Positions 48,993-56,449 are shown, counted from the first letter of the stretch. The stretch is DNA of 64,000 nt from Deinococcus sedimenti (GCF_014648135.1 NZ_BMQN01000011.1:1-64000), one strand, 5' to 3'. Numbers and translations are program-made. The notes: generated by a model from the sequence alone, not told the origin.

Positions 48993-50444
48993 ATGAATGA
49001 CCGACTTGATCTGGCCCAGCTCGCCCCCCACGCCCCCAAGCGGAACGTCGCCGATTTCCTTCGCCGGACCATCGACCCTGACTTCCTCGAACGCTGCGTG
49101 GACAAGCAAGCCAGTGTGGCCGCCCAGCGTGCCGCTGCCCGCAAACGCGGCGATGACGTGACGATCACGGCGCCCCTGGCCGGCGTCCTGATAGGCACCA
49201 AACAGCAGTACCCCGCCCTATACGACGCGTTCTTCGCCCTTGTGAAGGCTGGGGTCATGGCGCGCCACCAACGCACCGCGATCACCGAAGGCATGCCGTT
49301 CGCTGGCGTGAAGTCCGGCGACCGCGTGGCCGTGACGGAACGCGACTTCATTGACCCCTTGACCGTGCACACCCGCGAGGGCGTGGACATCGACCTACGC
49401 GCCGAAAGCGCCCTGGTTCGTCTCTCCCGCTCATGGATGGAAGTGGACCGCGTGTTCAACGCGGAAACCGTCCTCTCCAGAGGCGAAGCGGGCGCGCTGG
49501 AAGCCACGCAATTCGCGCACAGTGAGTACCAGGTCCTCAGCGAGAGCCTCCTGACTGAGGTGCTCGACGTCGAAGGCCTGCTCATCCCCTGGGACGCCTC
49601 ACCTCGTGACGCCCGGGTCCTCGCCGAAACCATCAATGACACGTACCTGCGCGCCCGCGTGCTGGCCGCGCTCGATCAGATGGACGGCGTGGATGACACC
49701 CACCGCGTCTACCTCCACAGCGAAGGGCAACCCGCCTTCCGCGTCCGGAAGACTGCGCCTGCCGAGAAGTGGAAGCCGTACACGCCCACCACTCCTCAGC
49801 GGACCGTCCCGGAACCCACCCCCCAGAAACGGCGCCCCAGCCGGACCACCACCGCGAAGAAACGTGTGGTCTCCGCCGCTGCACACGCCGACATGCTCAC
49901 CCGCCTGAGCGCCCTCCGACAGGAACGGGACGCCATCTCCGAACTGATGGGCAGCGCGATCGAAGACGGAGACCTGCGTGAAAGTGCCGCCTACGATGAA
50001 GCCCGCACCCGCATGTTCGAAACAGACGCCGCGATCAGTCAACTCGAACGCGACCTGCTCGACGTGGAACCGGGCGACGTGGACAGTACCATCGGCCGGA
50101 CCTTCGAGATCACCATCGCCGGTGTGCCGAAAACCGTCCGCCTCACCGACGGACACCCCCAGATTGGCGAGGTCAGCACAGCTGCCCCTCTCGGTCAGGC
50201 TCTGCTCCACGCCACCGCTGGACAGACGGTCACCGTCACCTCCACGCACCACCGCCTCGTGCCCACCACCAGCCGTCAGATCATGACCGCCGGAGCCATC
50301 ACGCGCAAGCGCCACGTCCCAGACGGCGTGACCGCACCAGCCATCAACGACGTGCACACCCAGTACGCGTCCACACTCGTCACCTACAAGCGGGAACAAC
50401 CCGTCCAGGTTGTGAACGTGATCCACATCCTCAGCATCACCTGA
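48993..50444 (+). CDS. GreA/Gfh-type elongation-factor domain fused to an unknown N-terminal domain
   Basis: 483 residues from ATG 48993. Residues about 297-415 match GreA/GreB: a coiled coil (MLTRLSALRQERDAISELM, then IEDGDLRESAAYDEARTRMF, then DAAISQLERDLLD), where GreA has GDLSENAEY at the tip, and a C-terminal FKBP-like domain with GRTFEITIAGVPKTV and STAAPLGQALLHATAGQTVTV (GreA: S..SPLG.ALLG...GD.V.V). The acidic tip residues are partly kept (Glu-Asp, Asp-Leu-Arg-Glu). Residues 1-290 are unrelated to GreA and end in a basic linker. It probably enters the RNA polymerase secondary channel; whether it stimulates or blocks cleavage is open. Confidence 0.72.
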   Translation: MNDRLDLAQLAPHAPKRNVADFLRRTIDPDFLERCVDKQASVAAQRAAARKRGDDVTITAPLAGVLIGTKQQYPALYDAFFALVKAGVMARHQRTAITEGMPFAGVKSGDRVAVTERDFIDPLTVHTREGVDIDLRAESALVRLSRSWMEVDRVFNAETVLSRGEAGALEATQFAHSEYQVLSESLLTEVLDVEGLLIPWDASPRDARVLAETINDTYLRARVLAALDQMDGVDDTHRVYLHSEGQPAFRVRKTAPAEKWKPYTPTTPQRTVPEPTPQKRRPSRTTTAKKRVVSAAAHADMLTRLSALRQERDAISELMGSAIEDGDLRESAAYDEARTRMFETDAAISQLERDLLDVEPGDVDSTIGRTFEITIAGVPKTVRLTDGHPQIGEVSTAAPLGQALLHATAGQTVTVTSTHHRLVPTTSRQIMTAGAITRKRHVPDGVTAPAINDVHTQYASTLVTYKREQPVQVVNVIHILSIT

Positions 50445-50452
50445 ACCCTCAG

Positions 50453-50568
50453 CATCACCCCGTTGACTTCGACTGCCCGACTGGTTGACCTTGCGTCCCA
50501 GGCCTGCACGCGACCTGCGCTCACCCGCAGAAGATGCCCCCGATTGACCTTGTGTCTCGGGGGTTTCC
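50453..50568 (+). terminator. Second copy of the repeat-terminator module
   Basis: CACCCCGTTGAC, then TTGACCTTGCGTC (50485-50497) and TTGACCTTGTGTC (50544-50556). The latter is the loop of a hairpin with stem CCCCCGA (50537-50543)/TCGGGGG (50557-50563) followed by TTTCC. It ends the GreA-domain gene as the 44961 module ends ssb. Confidence 0.7.
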
Positions 50569-50574
50569 TGTTTC

Positions 50575-50597
50575 GTCACCCCTACGTCACACACACT
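50575..50597 (+). promoter_or_regulatory. GTCACCCC-class leaderless promoter for the VirB7/9-like operon
   Basis: GTCACCCC (50575-50582), 9 nt, CACACT (50592-50597), 6 nt, ATG 50604. Confidence 0.7.
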
Positions 50598-50603
50598 CGG
50601 GGC

Positions 50604-51260
50604 ATGCGACGACTCAGCACCGTGCTGTTGCCCGCCGCCCTCCTGCTGTCTTCGTGCGGCACTGGGGCCTTCAGCAATCCGTTCATTCAGCCCATCGAGG
50701 TCACCCTGAATCCCAGTGCGGTGGCCCTCGCACCGGGCAGCTCCACCCGCGTGCAGGTGACCGGCAAGGTCAGTGGTACGGCCGACGCCGTCACCGGCCT
50801 GAACATCACGGCCCGCGAAGTCCCGGCCGAGTTGTCCGTCACCCCCAGCACGGGCGCCCTGACCGTCACGGTGAAGCCGGGATCAGCGCCGGGGACCTAC
50901 AGCGTGCCGCTCGCCATCACCGCCACCGGCGGGAGCGGCACGGCTGTCCTGGCCGTGACGGTCACCCCCACGACCCGTACGCCGTACACCATCACCCCCA
51001 TCACGTCCCTGACAGTGCAACCCGGCCAGCAGCGCCGGGTCTCCATCACACCGGACCGCGCTGGGGAACTCGCGACCGACGTGCGCATCACGGGCATCAC
51101 GGGCGCACTGAACGTTACGCGGGACACCGACCCGCTCGGCTTCACGATCAGCGCGGCCGCTACTCAGACCGTCGGCACGTACGTCATGCAGATCACCACC
51201 ACGGACGGAACCCAAACCCTGAACACGCCACTCACCGTGAACGTCGAGGAGAACAAATGA
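50604..51260 (+). CDS. Lipoprotein at the VirB7 position
   Basis: 218 residues, start fixed by the promoter. Lipoprotein signal MRRLSTVLLPAALLLSSCGTG with Cys18. The mature part is two Ig-like beta repeats (VTLNPSAVALAPGSSTRVQV... and ITSLTVQPGQQRRVSITPD...). VirB7 lipoproteins are usually far smaller, but they also precede virB9 and are lipid-anchored, so a role in stabilising the VirB9-like protein is reasonable. The stop overlaps the VirB9-like ATG (ATGA). Confidence 0.75.
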   Translation: MRRLSTVLLPAALLLSSCGTGAFSNPFIQPIEVTLNPSAVALAPGSSTRVQVTGKVSGTADAVTGLNITAREVPAELSVTPSTGALTVTVKPGSAPGTYSVPLAITATGGSGTAVLAVTVTPTTRTPYTITPITSLTVQPGQQRRVSITPDRAGELATDVRITGITGALNVTRDTDPLGFTISAAATQTVGTYVMQITTTDGTQTLNTPLTVNVEENK

Positions 51261-52216
51261 AAACGCGTCTGAAAATGGTCATCCTGGGAGCGTCACTGGC
51301 CTTCGGTTTCGCCTCCGCAGCTCCCGTGGAAGCCCCCCAGAACACGTACATGGGCGGCAGCATCACCCGCGAGTACCGCGCCAGTGATCTGAAGCAGGCG
51401 TACGGCATCCTCGATATCGCCATGGGCGAAATCTGGGTGCTCAATCTCCCTGACGACGTGGTCGACGTCATCACGTCCCGCGAGGGTGTCCTGCAGTTCT
51501 CCCAGCGCGGTCAGCGGGTGGTGATCGGGGCGACGGCCAGCACCGGCTCGTACCCCATCCTCGTGATGACCGCCGACAGCGTGTACTTCTTCCAGGCGCG
51601 CCTCTCGCCGTCGCGCGGTGGTGGCGTGCGGAACATCGTCGTTCGCGCTGACCAGGCGCCGGAACCTGAGCAGCAGATCCCCGGCTTCCCCACCCAGGCC
51701 GCCCCCACCACTCCGCTGCCTCAGACCAGCGTGCCGGTGGCCGTCCCTGCATCGCTGACCACCACGCGGGCACCCGCAAGTCCCCCTGCAGCGGCCGCAC
51801 CCGTATCCCCGGCTCGGACCAGCGTGTCCACCTCCACGCCGACCAGGGCGGTCACGTCGCAGGTCACCCCACAACCCTCCGCCCCTCCTGTGCCTGTGCC
51901 CCTGCCGGCACGGGCGGACGTCGAGTTTCGCGCCCTGACCAACGGGCAGCAGACCAGGGTCTACTACCGGATCACCAACTCGGGGAGCGTCCCCGTCACG
52001 TTCGACGAACGGCGCCTCACCCTGAACGGCGTTCAAGGGCTGGGCTCGACTGACGCAACGATTCGCGTCAACCCAGGCGAAACGAAGTACGGGCAGGTCG
52101 ACCTGACCACGGCCCCCACCAGCATCAACGCCCAGTGGCAGGGCAGCAGCATGGACGGGCAGGCGGCCGCCGAGGTCATGCGGACGGTCACGGTCGAGCG
52201 CCTGGGTGCCAGTTGA
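51257..52216 (+). CDS. VirB9/TrbG-like outer-membrane core protein
   Basis: 319 residues. Signal peptide MKTRLKMVILGASLAFGFASAA. The N-terminal domain (REYRASDLKQAYGILDIAMGEIWVLNLPDDVVDVITSREGVLQFSQRGQRVVIGA... GSYPILVMTADSVYFFQARL) has the VirB9/TrbG pattern of a triggering value, strand pairs and a final Y.F.L-type strand. A Pro/Thr linker (135-215) and a C-terminal beta domain (VEFRALTNGQQTRVYYRITNSG) follow. It would build the outer-membrane core with the VirB10- and lipoprotein-like partners. Sequence similarity is weak; context adds to the call. Confidence 0.72.
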   Translation: MKTRLKMVILGASLAFGFASAAPVEAPQNTYMGGSITREYRASDLKQAYGILDIAMGEIWVLNLPDDVVDVITSREGVLQFSQRGQRVVIGATASTGSYPILVMTADSVYFFQARLSPSRGGGVRNIVVRADQAPEPEQQIPGFPTQAAPTTPLPQTSVPVAVPASLTTTRAPASPPAAAAPVSPARTSVSTSTPTRAVTSQVTPQPSAPPVPVPLPARADVEFRALTNGQQTRVYYRITNSGSVPVTFDERRLTLNGVQGLGSTDATIRVNPGETKYGQVDLTTAPTSINAQWQGSSMDGQAAAEVMRTVTVERLGAS

Positions 52217-52224
52217 GTGAACCC

Positions 52225-52758
52225 ATGAATCAGGACACGTCCGCCGAGGGTCTGGCGGACGTGTCCTCTCTCCTGCACGATCTGGCTATCGGAAGCCGCA
52301 GACTCGCGGAACTCGAAGGTCGCGTGGACGTGGGGACCCTGGTGCGGCAGGACCTCATCCGAATCGTGCATGGCGTCCTCGGTCCAGTGGTCACTCTGGG
52401 TACTGCGGGCCGGGCAGCGTGTCAGCTCTCCAACCCGAGGCCCATTTCCGCCAGCACGGCCACGGATGAAGTGGCGCTGCGTGAAGCGACCCTCATGGCC
52501 GTTGCGCGGGGGTATACCGTCGCGCTCGTTGGGTCGCGGTCACTCCGCCTGAACGATCAGGCTGGGCGAGAGCATGTGCTCTACATCCGCGTGTCGAGCG
52601 GCCCCCCGAGTACGGCTTGGGTGAAAACCCTCATCCGGCGGCACCGCAGTACACTCCGTCTGCACTCCAGCACGCTCATTCTGGTCGTCACGCGACCGGA
52701 GAACTACGACCGGCAAGTCCAGTACCAGCGTCACCTTCAGGTCTGGGCCCTCCAGTGA
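52225..52758 (+). CDS. Protein of unknown function behind the VirB9-like gene
   Basis: 177 residues from ATG 52225; TTG 52213 in the same frame would overlap the previous stop (TTGA) in the style of this plasmid. Soluble, helix then alpha/beta (DLAIGSRRLAELEGRVDVGTLVRQDLIRIVHG..., EATLMAVARGYTVALVGSRSLRL, VLYIRVSSGP, TLILVVTRPENYDRQV). The second half resembles a small nuclease-like or replication-relaxation C-terminal fold, but no active site is assigned. The decayed IS region begins 25 bp after its stop. Confidence 0.6.
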   Translation: MNQDTSAEGLADVSSLLHDLAIGSRRLAELEGRVDVGTLVRQDLIRIVHGVLGPVVTLGTAGRAACQLSNPRPISASTATDEVALREATLMAVARGYTVALVGSRSLRLNDQAGREHVLYIRVSSGPPSTAWVKTLIRRHRSTLRLHSSTLILVVTRPENYDRQVQYQRHLQVWALQ

Positions 52759-52862
52759 TCGCACCTGTGCCGAGGCGACGAAAGAGCGTCTGAAAAACGT
52801 GCTGGCACAGGTGTCCCCAGAGCGATCATGCGTGCACGGTGGAGGTCGGAGGTGGGGCACTC

Positions 52863-53040
52863 ATGACAAGAGCTGCGTACCCAAATGATCTGACCGACGC
52901 TGAGTGGCACGTGCTTTTCCTCTTCTTCCTCCAGAGTCCTCTGTTGGCCCTCCACGGAAGCGGTTGCTGCGAGAGATCCTAGACGGGATCTTTTACGTCC
53001 TGCGCGGAGGAATTGCTTGGCGAGTAATGCCGCTCCTGCA
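52863..53040 (+). pseudogene. IS5 transposase 5' fragment, frameshifted
   Basis: MTRAAYPNDLTDAEWHVL matches residues 1-18 of the intact transposase at 25783. The match then continues in another frame as LREILDGIFYVLRGGIAWRVMP (residues about 36-57) and stops near 53040. Non-functional. Confidence 0.85.
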
Positions 53041-53191
53041 CAGTCTCGAGCGGTTGCGGCACCGTCCAAGGCGGCTGAGCAGGTTCAGCTGGCGCTCCTG
53101 ACGGTGGCCGCACAAGCAGAAGCAGACCCGTCGCGCGAGGTCAACGAGAGGCTTCAGCGTCCACCCTCATCCGCACGGACTACCGTCAGGT

Positions 53192-53539
53192 ATGTCGCCC
53201 ACTGCCTCCAACGATCTGCTCCCATTCCGCATGGTCGAGCATGCCAACTCCACCAGCCTGATCCTGACCACCTTCGATCAGGGGGCCGACGTGTTCGAAG
53301 CCTATGGGTATGACGCAGGCGGCTATGCATGGCAGGGGGTGGCTCAAACACTGATTCAGTTACGGGCGCCCCACTTGGCCTCTCAGGTGAAGTTTGATTC
53401 TGAATCCAGCATGTTTACCGCTTACGGCGCTGCTCCTGCTGCCTTGGTGGAACTGGCGCACCTGATGCGGGAAGCGATGACCACACGAGCTGTGCTCGAG
53501 AACGCGCTGAGCCAGGTGACGCCGGAACAAATGGATTAA
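53192..53539 (+). CDS. Imm51-like immunity protein
   Basis: 115 residues. The sequence follows the Imm51 pattern as I know it: FRMVEHANSTSLILTTFDQGADVFEAYGYDAGGYAWQGVAQTLI, then VKFDSESSMFTAYGAAPAALVELAHLMREAM. Such proteins protect against polymorphic toxins of contact-dependent systems and are often found as orphans. No cognate toxin gene is visible in the window. TACCGT lies 5 nt before the ATG, a near-leaderless promoter. It sits between inverted IS5 ends, so it was probably brought in by them. Confidence 0.7.
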   Translation: MSPTASNDLLPFRMVEHANSTSLILTTFDQGADVFEAYGYDAGGYAWQGVAQTLIQLRAPHLASQVKFDSESSMFTAYGAAPAALVELAHLMREAMTTRAVLENALSQVTPEQMD

Positions 53540-53963
53540 GAGCTGACAGAGGCGGTGGGCCCTGTGCCGACGCCACCCGTAGCTGACACGAAGCCGCCCG
53601 CCTCTGACGTCACTGAGCTGCCGGGAGTCCACGAGAACTCACGGTCCAGGGCTGTGACTCGAGAAATCAGGGAGCAGCAGCACTTTGAGGCGCCGACCCT
53701 CCCCGGCTGCCGGTGCAGCCTCAGAACCGCGCACGCATGATCGCTCTGGGAACACCTGCGCCAACACGTTTTTCAGACGCACTTTATCGGGGAGGTGGTG
53801 GGGGTAAGCCGCAGGATACAGTCGGGTCAGGTGGAATCGGGCACCCGTTTCCGTCCACCCGCCAGGTTGACGATGTCGTGGGGGCACACGCCATCAACAG
53901 CACCGTCAGCAAGGCAAGAGCGTACGTTCGGTACCGCGCGGTTGGCGTTCACGCACCTGCGGA
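53540..53963. other. Gene-poor stretch after the immunity gene
   Basis: About 420 bases. It includes the inverted IS5 left end (53715-53783). Remaining open frames on either strand are short, Pro/Arg-rich and without start context. Nothing else supported. Confidence 0.4.
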
Positions 53964-54572
53964 TCACCCCTCAAGCAGGGGAGCGTCACCGTTCTGAGGA
54001 TTCAGGCCCGATTGGTCCGTCCAATAATCGACTGTGATGACGTCCACGTGGGGGTAATCCGCCTTCATCCGGGCGGATCGGATCGCGCTGGGGGTCGCCC
54101 AGACCAGTCTGCTGTACGGTTCAAACTGACGCACCTTGCGGCGGATCGTGCGGCGGTCGTATCCCGCGTCGTACTCCATGGCGATTAGCTCTTCCCCGTC
54201 CTTCATGACGGCGTCCGGTCGGTGAAAACGGCCACCACGGTCAATCTTCCACTGCTCGGCACTCGCGGCCAACTGCCACCGCATGGCCGCCGTGCCTGCC
54301 GCGTGGGACAGGGAGCTGATCGGCGCGTCCCGCAGCCTGGAGTCCGAGGCCGCGCGAAACGTCACGTCCACCGTCCAGGAACTCTTCCGCATGGGCTGCA
54401 CGGACAGGGTCAGCCCGGGGAAACGCGTGCCGTCCAGCCCCACCCTGGACAGCATCGCGTCGGTCAGCACGTCGTCAACCGCGAGGAGATCCGCAATCGC
54501 CTGACGCTCCCGGTTGGCCTGAGCCAGGCGGTCCAGGGGCGTCGGGCGAGAACGGGGCGGCGCTTGGATCAC
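53964..54572 (-). CDS. Replication-relaxation-like protein
   Basis: 202 residues from GTG 54572, overlapping the VirB10-like stop (GTGA). A helical start (RLAQANRERQAIADLLAVDDVLTDAML) is followed by a nuclease-like core: HAAGTAAMRWQLAASAEQWKIDR, then RPDAVMKDGEELIAMEYDAGYDRRTIRRKVRQFE, then SRLVWATPSAIRSARMKA and VDVITVDYW. The RPDA...EYDAG..K spacing is that of replication-relaxation family proteins linked to plasmid transfer (PD-(D/E)xK-like arrangement). A nickase-accessory role in conjugation is possible. Longer upstream frames run into the VirB10 gene and are rejected. Confidence 0.6.
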   Translation of the reverse strand: MIQAPPRSRPTPLDRLAQANRERQAIADLLAVDDVLTDAMLSRVGLDGTRFPGLTLSVQPMRKSSWTVDVTFRAASDSRLRDAPISSLSHAAGTAAMRWQLAASAEQWKIDRGGRFHRPDAVMKDGEELIAMEYDAGYDRRTIRRKVRQFEPYSRLVWATPSAIRSARMKADYPHVDVITVDYWTDQSGLNPQNGDAPLLEG

Positions 54573-56326
54573 TGCGCACTCACGTCGATGCGGATGGCCA
54601 GCGGTTCTCCGGCTGCCAGCTGCCCCACAGACACAACCTGCGCTTTGGTATCCGGCACGACGAACGCCTGGGCCAGGTTGCCTCCCAGCGCGAGCCAGAA
54701 GTTCTGCGGGCGCTCCTGTGTCGTCACCAGACCAGAGGAGGAGTACGTGGTCGTTTTGGCTGCCTGCGACTGCACGAAGCTCTGAACGGCGGTCAGAATT
54801 CCGTTCAGCGCGGTCCTGGCCGCGTTCGGCGATGCCGTCCGGGCGCGGCCGCCAATGCCAGGTCCGTCTGACGACTCCGCGTAAGCCGTGACGGGGACCT
54901 GCGTGCCGGTCTGCGTGAGTACCGTAGTAAAGCTGAGGAGAATCCGCCCGCGCTCGTCGAGTGTGGCCGTGCCACGCCACATGGCCCCGTCATTCGAACG
55001 CGCCCAGACGGGATGTGTGACGCCGGGATACACAGCGACCGGCGTCGTCAAGGTCGCCTGCACCACGCTCCCCGGCAGCGCCACACTGCGGGCGTCGCCA
55101 GACGCCTGAGGTGCTGCGGAAGGCGTAGGGGCGGGTGAAGACGCAGGGGTTGCCGGGGTGGGTGCTTCGGCCTGCGCGGTGCGCGCCGAGCTCGTGGACA
55201 CGAAGCCGCCTGTGGTGGCGGTCTGTGAAGCAGCCGTGCTGGCGCTGACCAGGGCACCAGACTGCGCGGGCGTAGCAGCAGCACTGGAAACGAGACCGCC
55301 CGTCGAGCTGGCAGATGGCCGCTCCGTAGCCGCGCGAGACACCAGTCCGGTCGCCTGGGGTGCAGCCGATGCCGCAGGCGTCGTGGAGGTCAAGGCCGCA
55401 CGCGGCGCCGCTGGCGCAGGCGTCGTCGCCACGACCGCGGGACGAGTCTCCGGCTGGCTGGCTGCTCCTGCAGGTTGCTGCGAGATCAGGGCCTGTCGTT
55501 CGGCGGGTGCCGCAGCCGCAGCAGGGGTCGTACCGGTGAAGGCCGGCGTAGGGGTGACCGTCACTGGCGTGGCCTTGGCCGTCACGGGCACGGGTGCCGC
55601 CGTGATCGGCTGTGGGGTCACAACTGAGCCCCCGTACGGATCAGGGAGGCGCGTCGACGTGACGGGCACCGGCGTAGGGGTGACGGGCGCCGAGGTGACC
55701 GGCATGGGCGTCACGTCCGGGTACGCACTCTGCACGGGCGTGACCGGCTCGACTGGCGCTGGAGCAGCAGGCGTAGGGGTGACGGGTGTGGGCGAGATGG
55801 GTTCCGGTGCAGCCACAGGTGTGCTGCTCGGCGTGATCGGCTCAACAGGTGTGGGGGTGTCCTGGGTGCTCTGCGGCAGGCTACTGGTCGGCGCGGCCGC
55901 GACCGTAGGGGTGACGGCCTCCGACACGGCTTCCTCGCTCTTGGGTGCTGCGGACTTTTTCTCCGGCATGACGGCCGTGATCAGCACGGCCGCCAGCAGC
56001 AGTCCCCCGGCGCCCACCGCGAACGTGGCCGGACGCACCCGCCCCTTCCCGCGCGCACTTTTCCCCTGAGCCCGCTGGAATTGAGTGGTCAGGACGGTCA
56101 TGGCGTTGCCCTTCTGACTCGCCTTCCCGAACAGTTCACGGGCTTCCTCAGCCTGCTCGTCGATCACGGCCTCATTGATCCGCCGGGCGAGCGTGGCGTC
56201 CTGGGCGGACACCTGCCCGAGGAAGGTTGAGAAGTCGGGGCTCTCTGGCTCGACCAACGTCAGGTCGGGATCCAGAGCATGGAGTTGACGTTCGATCTCA
56301 GCGCGCTGATCAGCGTGGTATGGCAT
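54569..56326 (-). CDS. VirB10/TrbI-like protein with very long Pro/Thr/Ala linker
   Basis: 585 residues; ATG 56326 is set by the promoter at 56333-56355. Cytoplasmic N-terminus, membrane helix at about 107-122 (VGAGGLLLAAVLITAVM), about 300 residues of Pro/Thr/Ala/Val-rich linker, then the C-terminal barrel domain (ALPGSVVQATLTTPVAVYPGVTHPVWARSN..., GRILLSFTTVLTQTGTQVPVTAYAESSDG, GEPLAIRIDVSAQ). This order is that of VirB10/TrbI/DotG, which spans both membranes of type IV secretion systems. VTPT repeats in the linker are often coded GTC ACC CCT ACG, the same bases as the promoter element. Divergent from the VirB2-VirB6 operon. Confidence 0.75.
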   Translation of the reverse strand: MPYHADQRAEIERQLHALDPDLTLVEPESPDFSTFLGQVSAQDATLARRINEAVIDEQAEEARELFGKASQKGNAMTVLTTQFQRAQGKSARGKGRVRPATFAVGAGGLLLAAVLITAVMPEKKSAAPKSEEAVSEAVTPTVAAAPTSSLPQSTQDTPTPVEPITPSSTPVAAPEPISPTPVTPTPAAPAPVEPVTPVQSAYPDVTPMPVTSAPVTPTPVPVTSTRLPDPYGGSVVTPQPITAAPVPVTAKATPVTVTPTPAFTGTTPAAAAAPAERQALISQQPAGAASQPETRPAVVATTPAPAAPRAALTSTTPAASAAPQATGLVSRAATERPSASSTGGLVSSAAATPAQSGALVSASTAASQTATTGGFVSTSSARTAQAEAPTPATPASSPAPTPSAAPQASGDARSVALPGSVVQATLTTPVAVYPGVTHPVWARSNDGAMWRGTATLDERGRILLSFTTVLTQTGTQVPVTAYAESSDGPGIGGRARTASPNAARTALNGILTAVQSFVQSQAAKTTTYSSSGLVTTQERPQNFWLALGGNLAQAFVVPDTKAQVVSVGQLAAGEPLAIRIDVSAQ

Positions 56327-56332
56327 GCCGTT

Positions 56333-56355
56333 AGCGTGCCTGTCCTCGGGGTGAC
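56333..56355 (-). promoter_or_regulatory. GTCACCCC-class leaderless promoter for the VirB10-like gene
   Basis: Reverse strand: GTCACCCC (56355-56348), 9 nt, CACGCT (56338-56333), 6 nt, ATG 56326. Confidence 0.7.
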
Positions 56356-56426
56356 GACACGCGCCCTGAAGTCTGCACGCGCATCCGGAATACACCCGAC
56401 GGGGGGGTGCTTCCCTCGCGCGGGCG

Positions 56427-56449
56427 GTCACCCCTACGTCCCTCACGGT
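56427..56449 (+). promoter_or_regulatory. GTCACCCC-class promoter for the VirB2-VirB6 operon
   Basis: GTCACCCC (56427-56434), 9 nt, CACGGT (56444-56449), 5 nt, ATG 56455 of a 5-codon leader. Confidence 0.65.

Larger units (their letters stand above)
52783..53783. mobile_element. Decayed IS5-type region with inverted left ends around an immunity gene
   Basis: Left boundary GAGCGTCTGAAAAACGTG plus about 50 more bases match the left end of the intact IS5 copy at 25704. The right boundary (53715-53783) is an inverted copy of that same left end, not of the IS right end. Inside are a frameshifted transposase start (52863 to about 53035) and then unrelated DNA with the Imm51-like gene. No matching TTAA flanks. 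It may have arisen from two inverted copies with loss of their transposase bodies. Confidence 0.65.

Noticed and set aside
47093..49642. 849-codon open frame antisense to the sigma-like and GreA-domain genes
   Set aside because: Shadow frame crossing an intergenic hairpin and ribosome site. No recognisable domain.
50961..50990. Coding GTCACCCC copies (also in 9252, 12905, 13195, 15850, 22853, 50849) as promoters
   Set aside because: None has the NANNNT hexamer at the fixed distance or a gene start behind it; they are Val-Thr-Pro codons.
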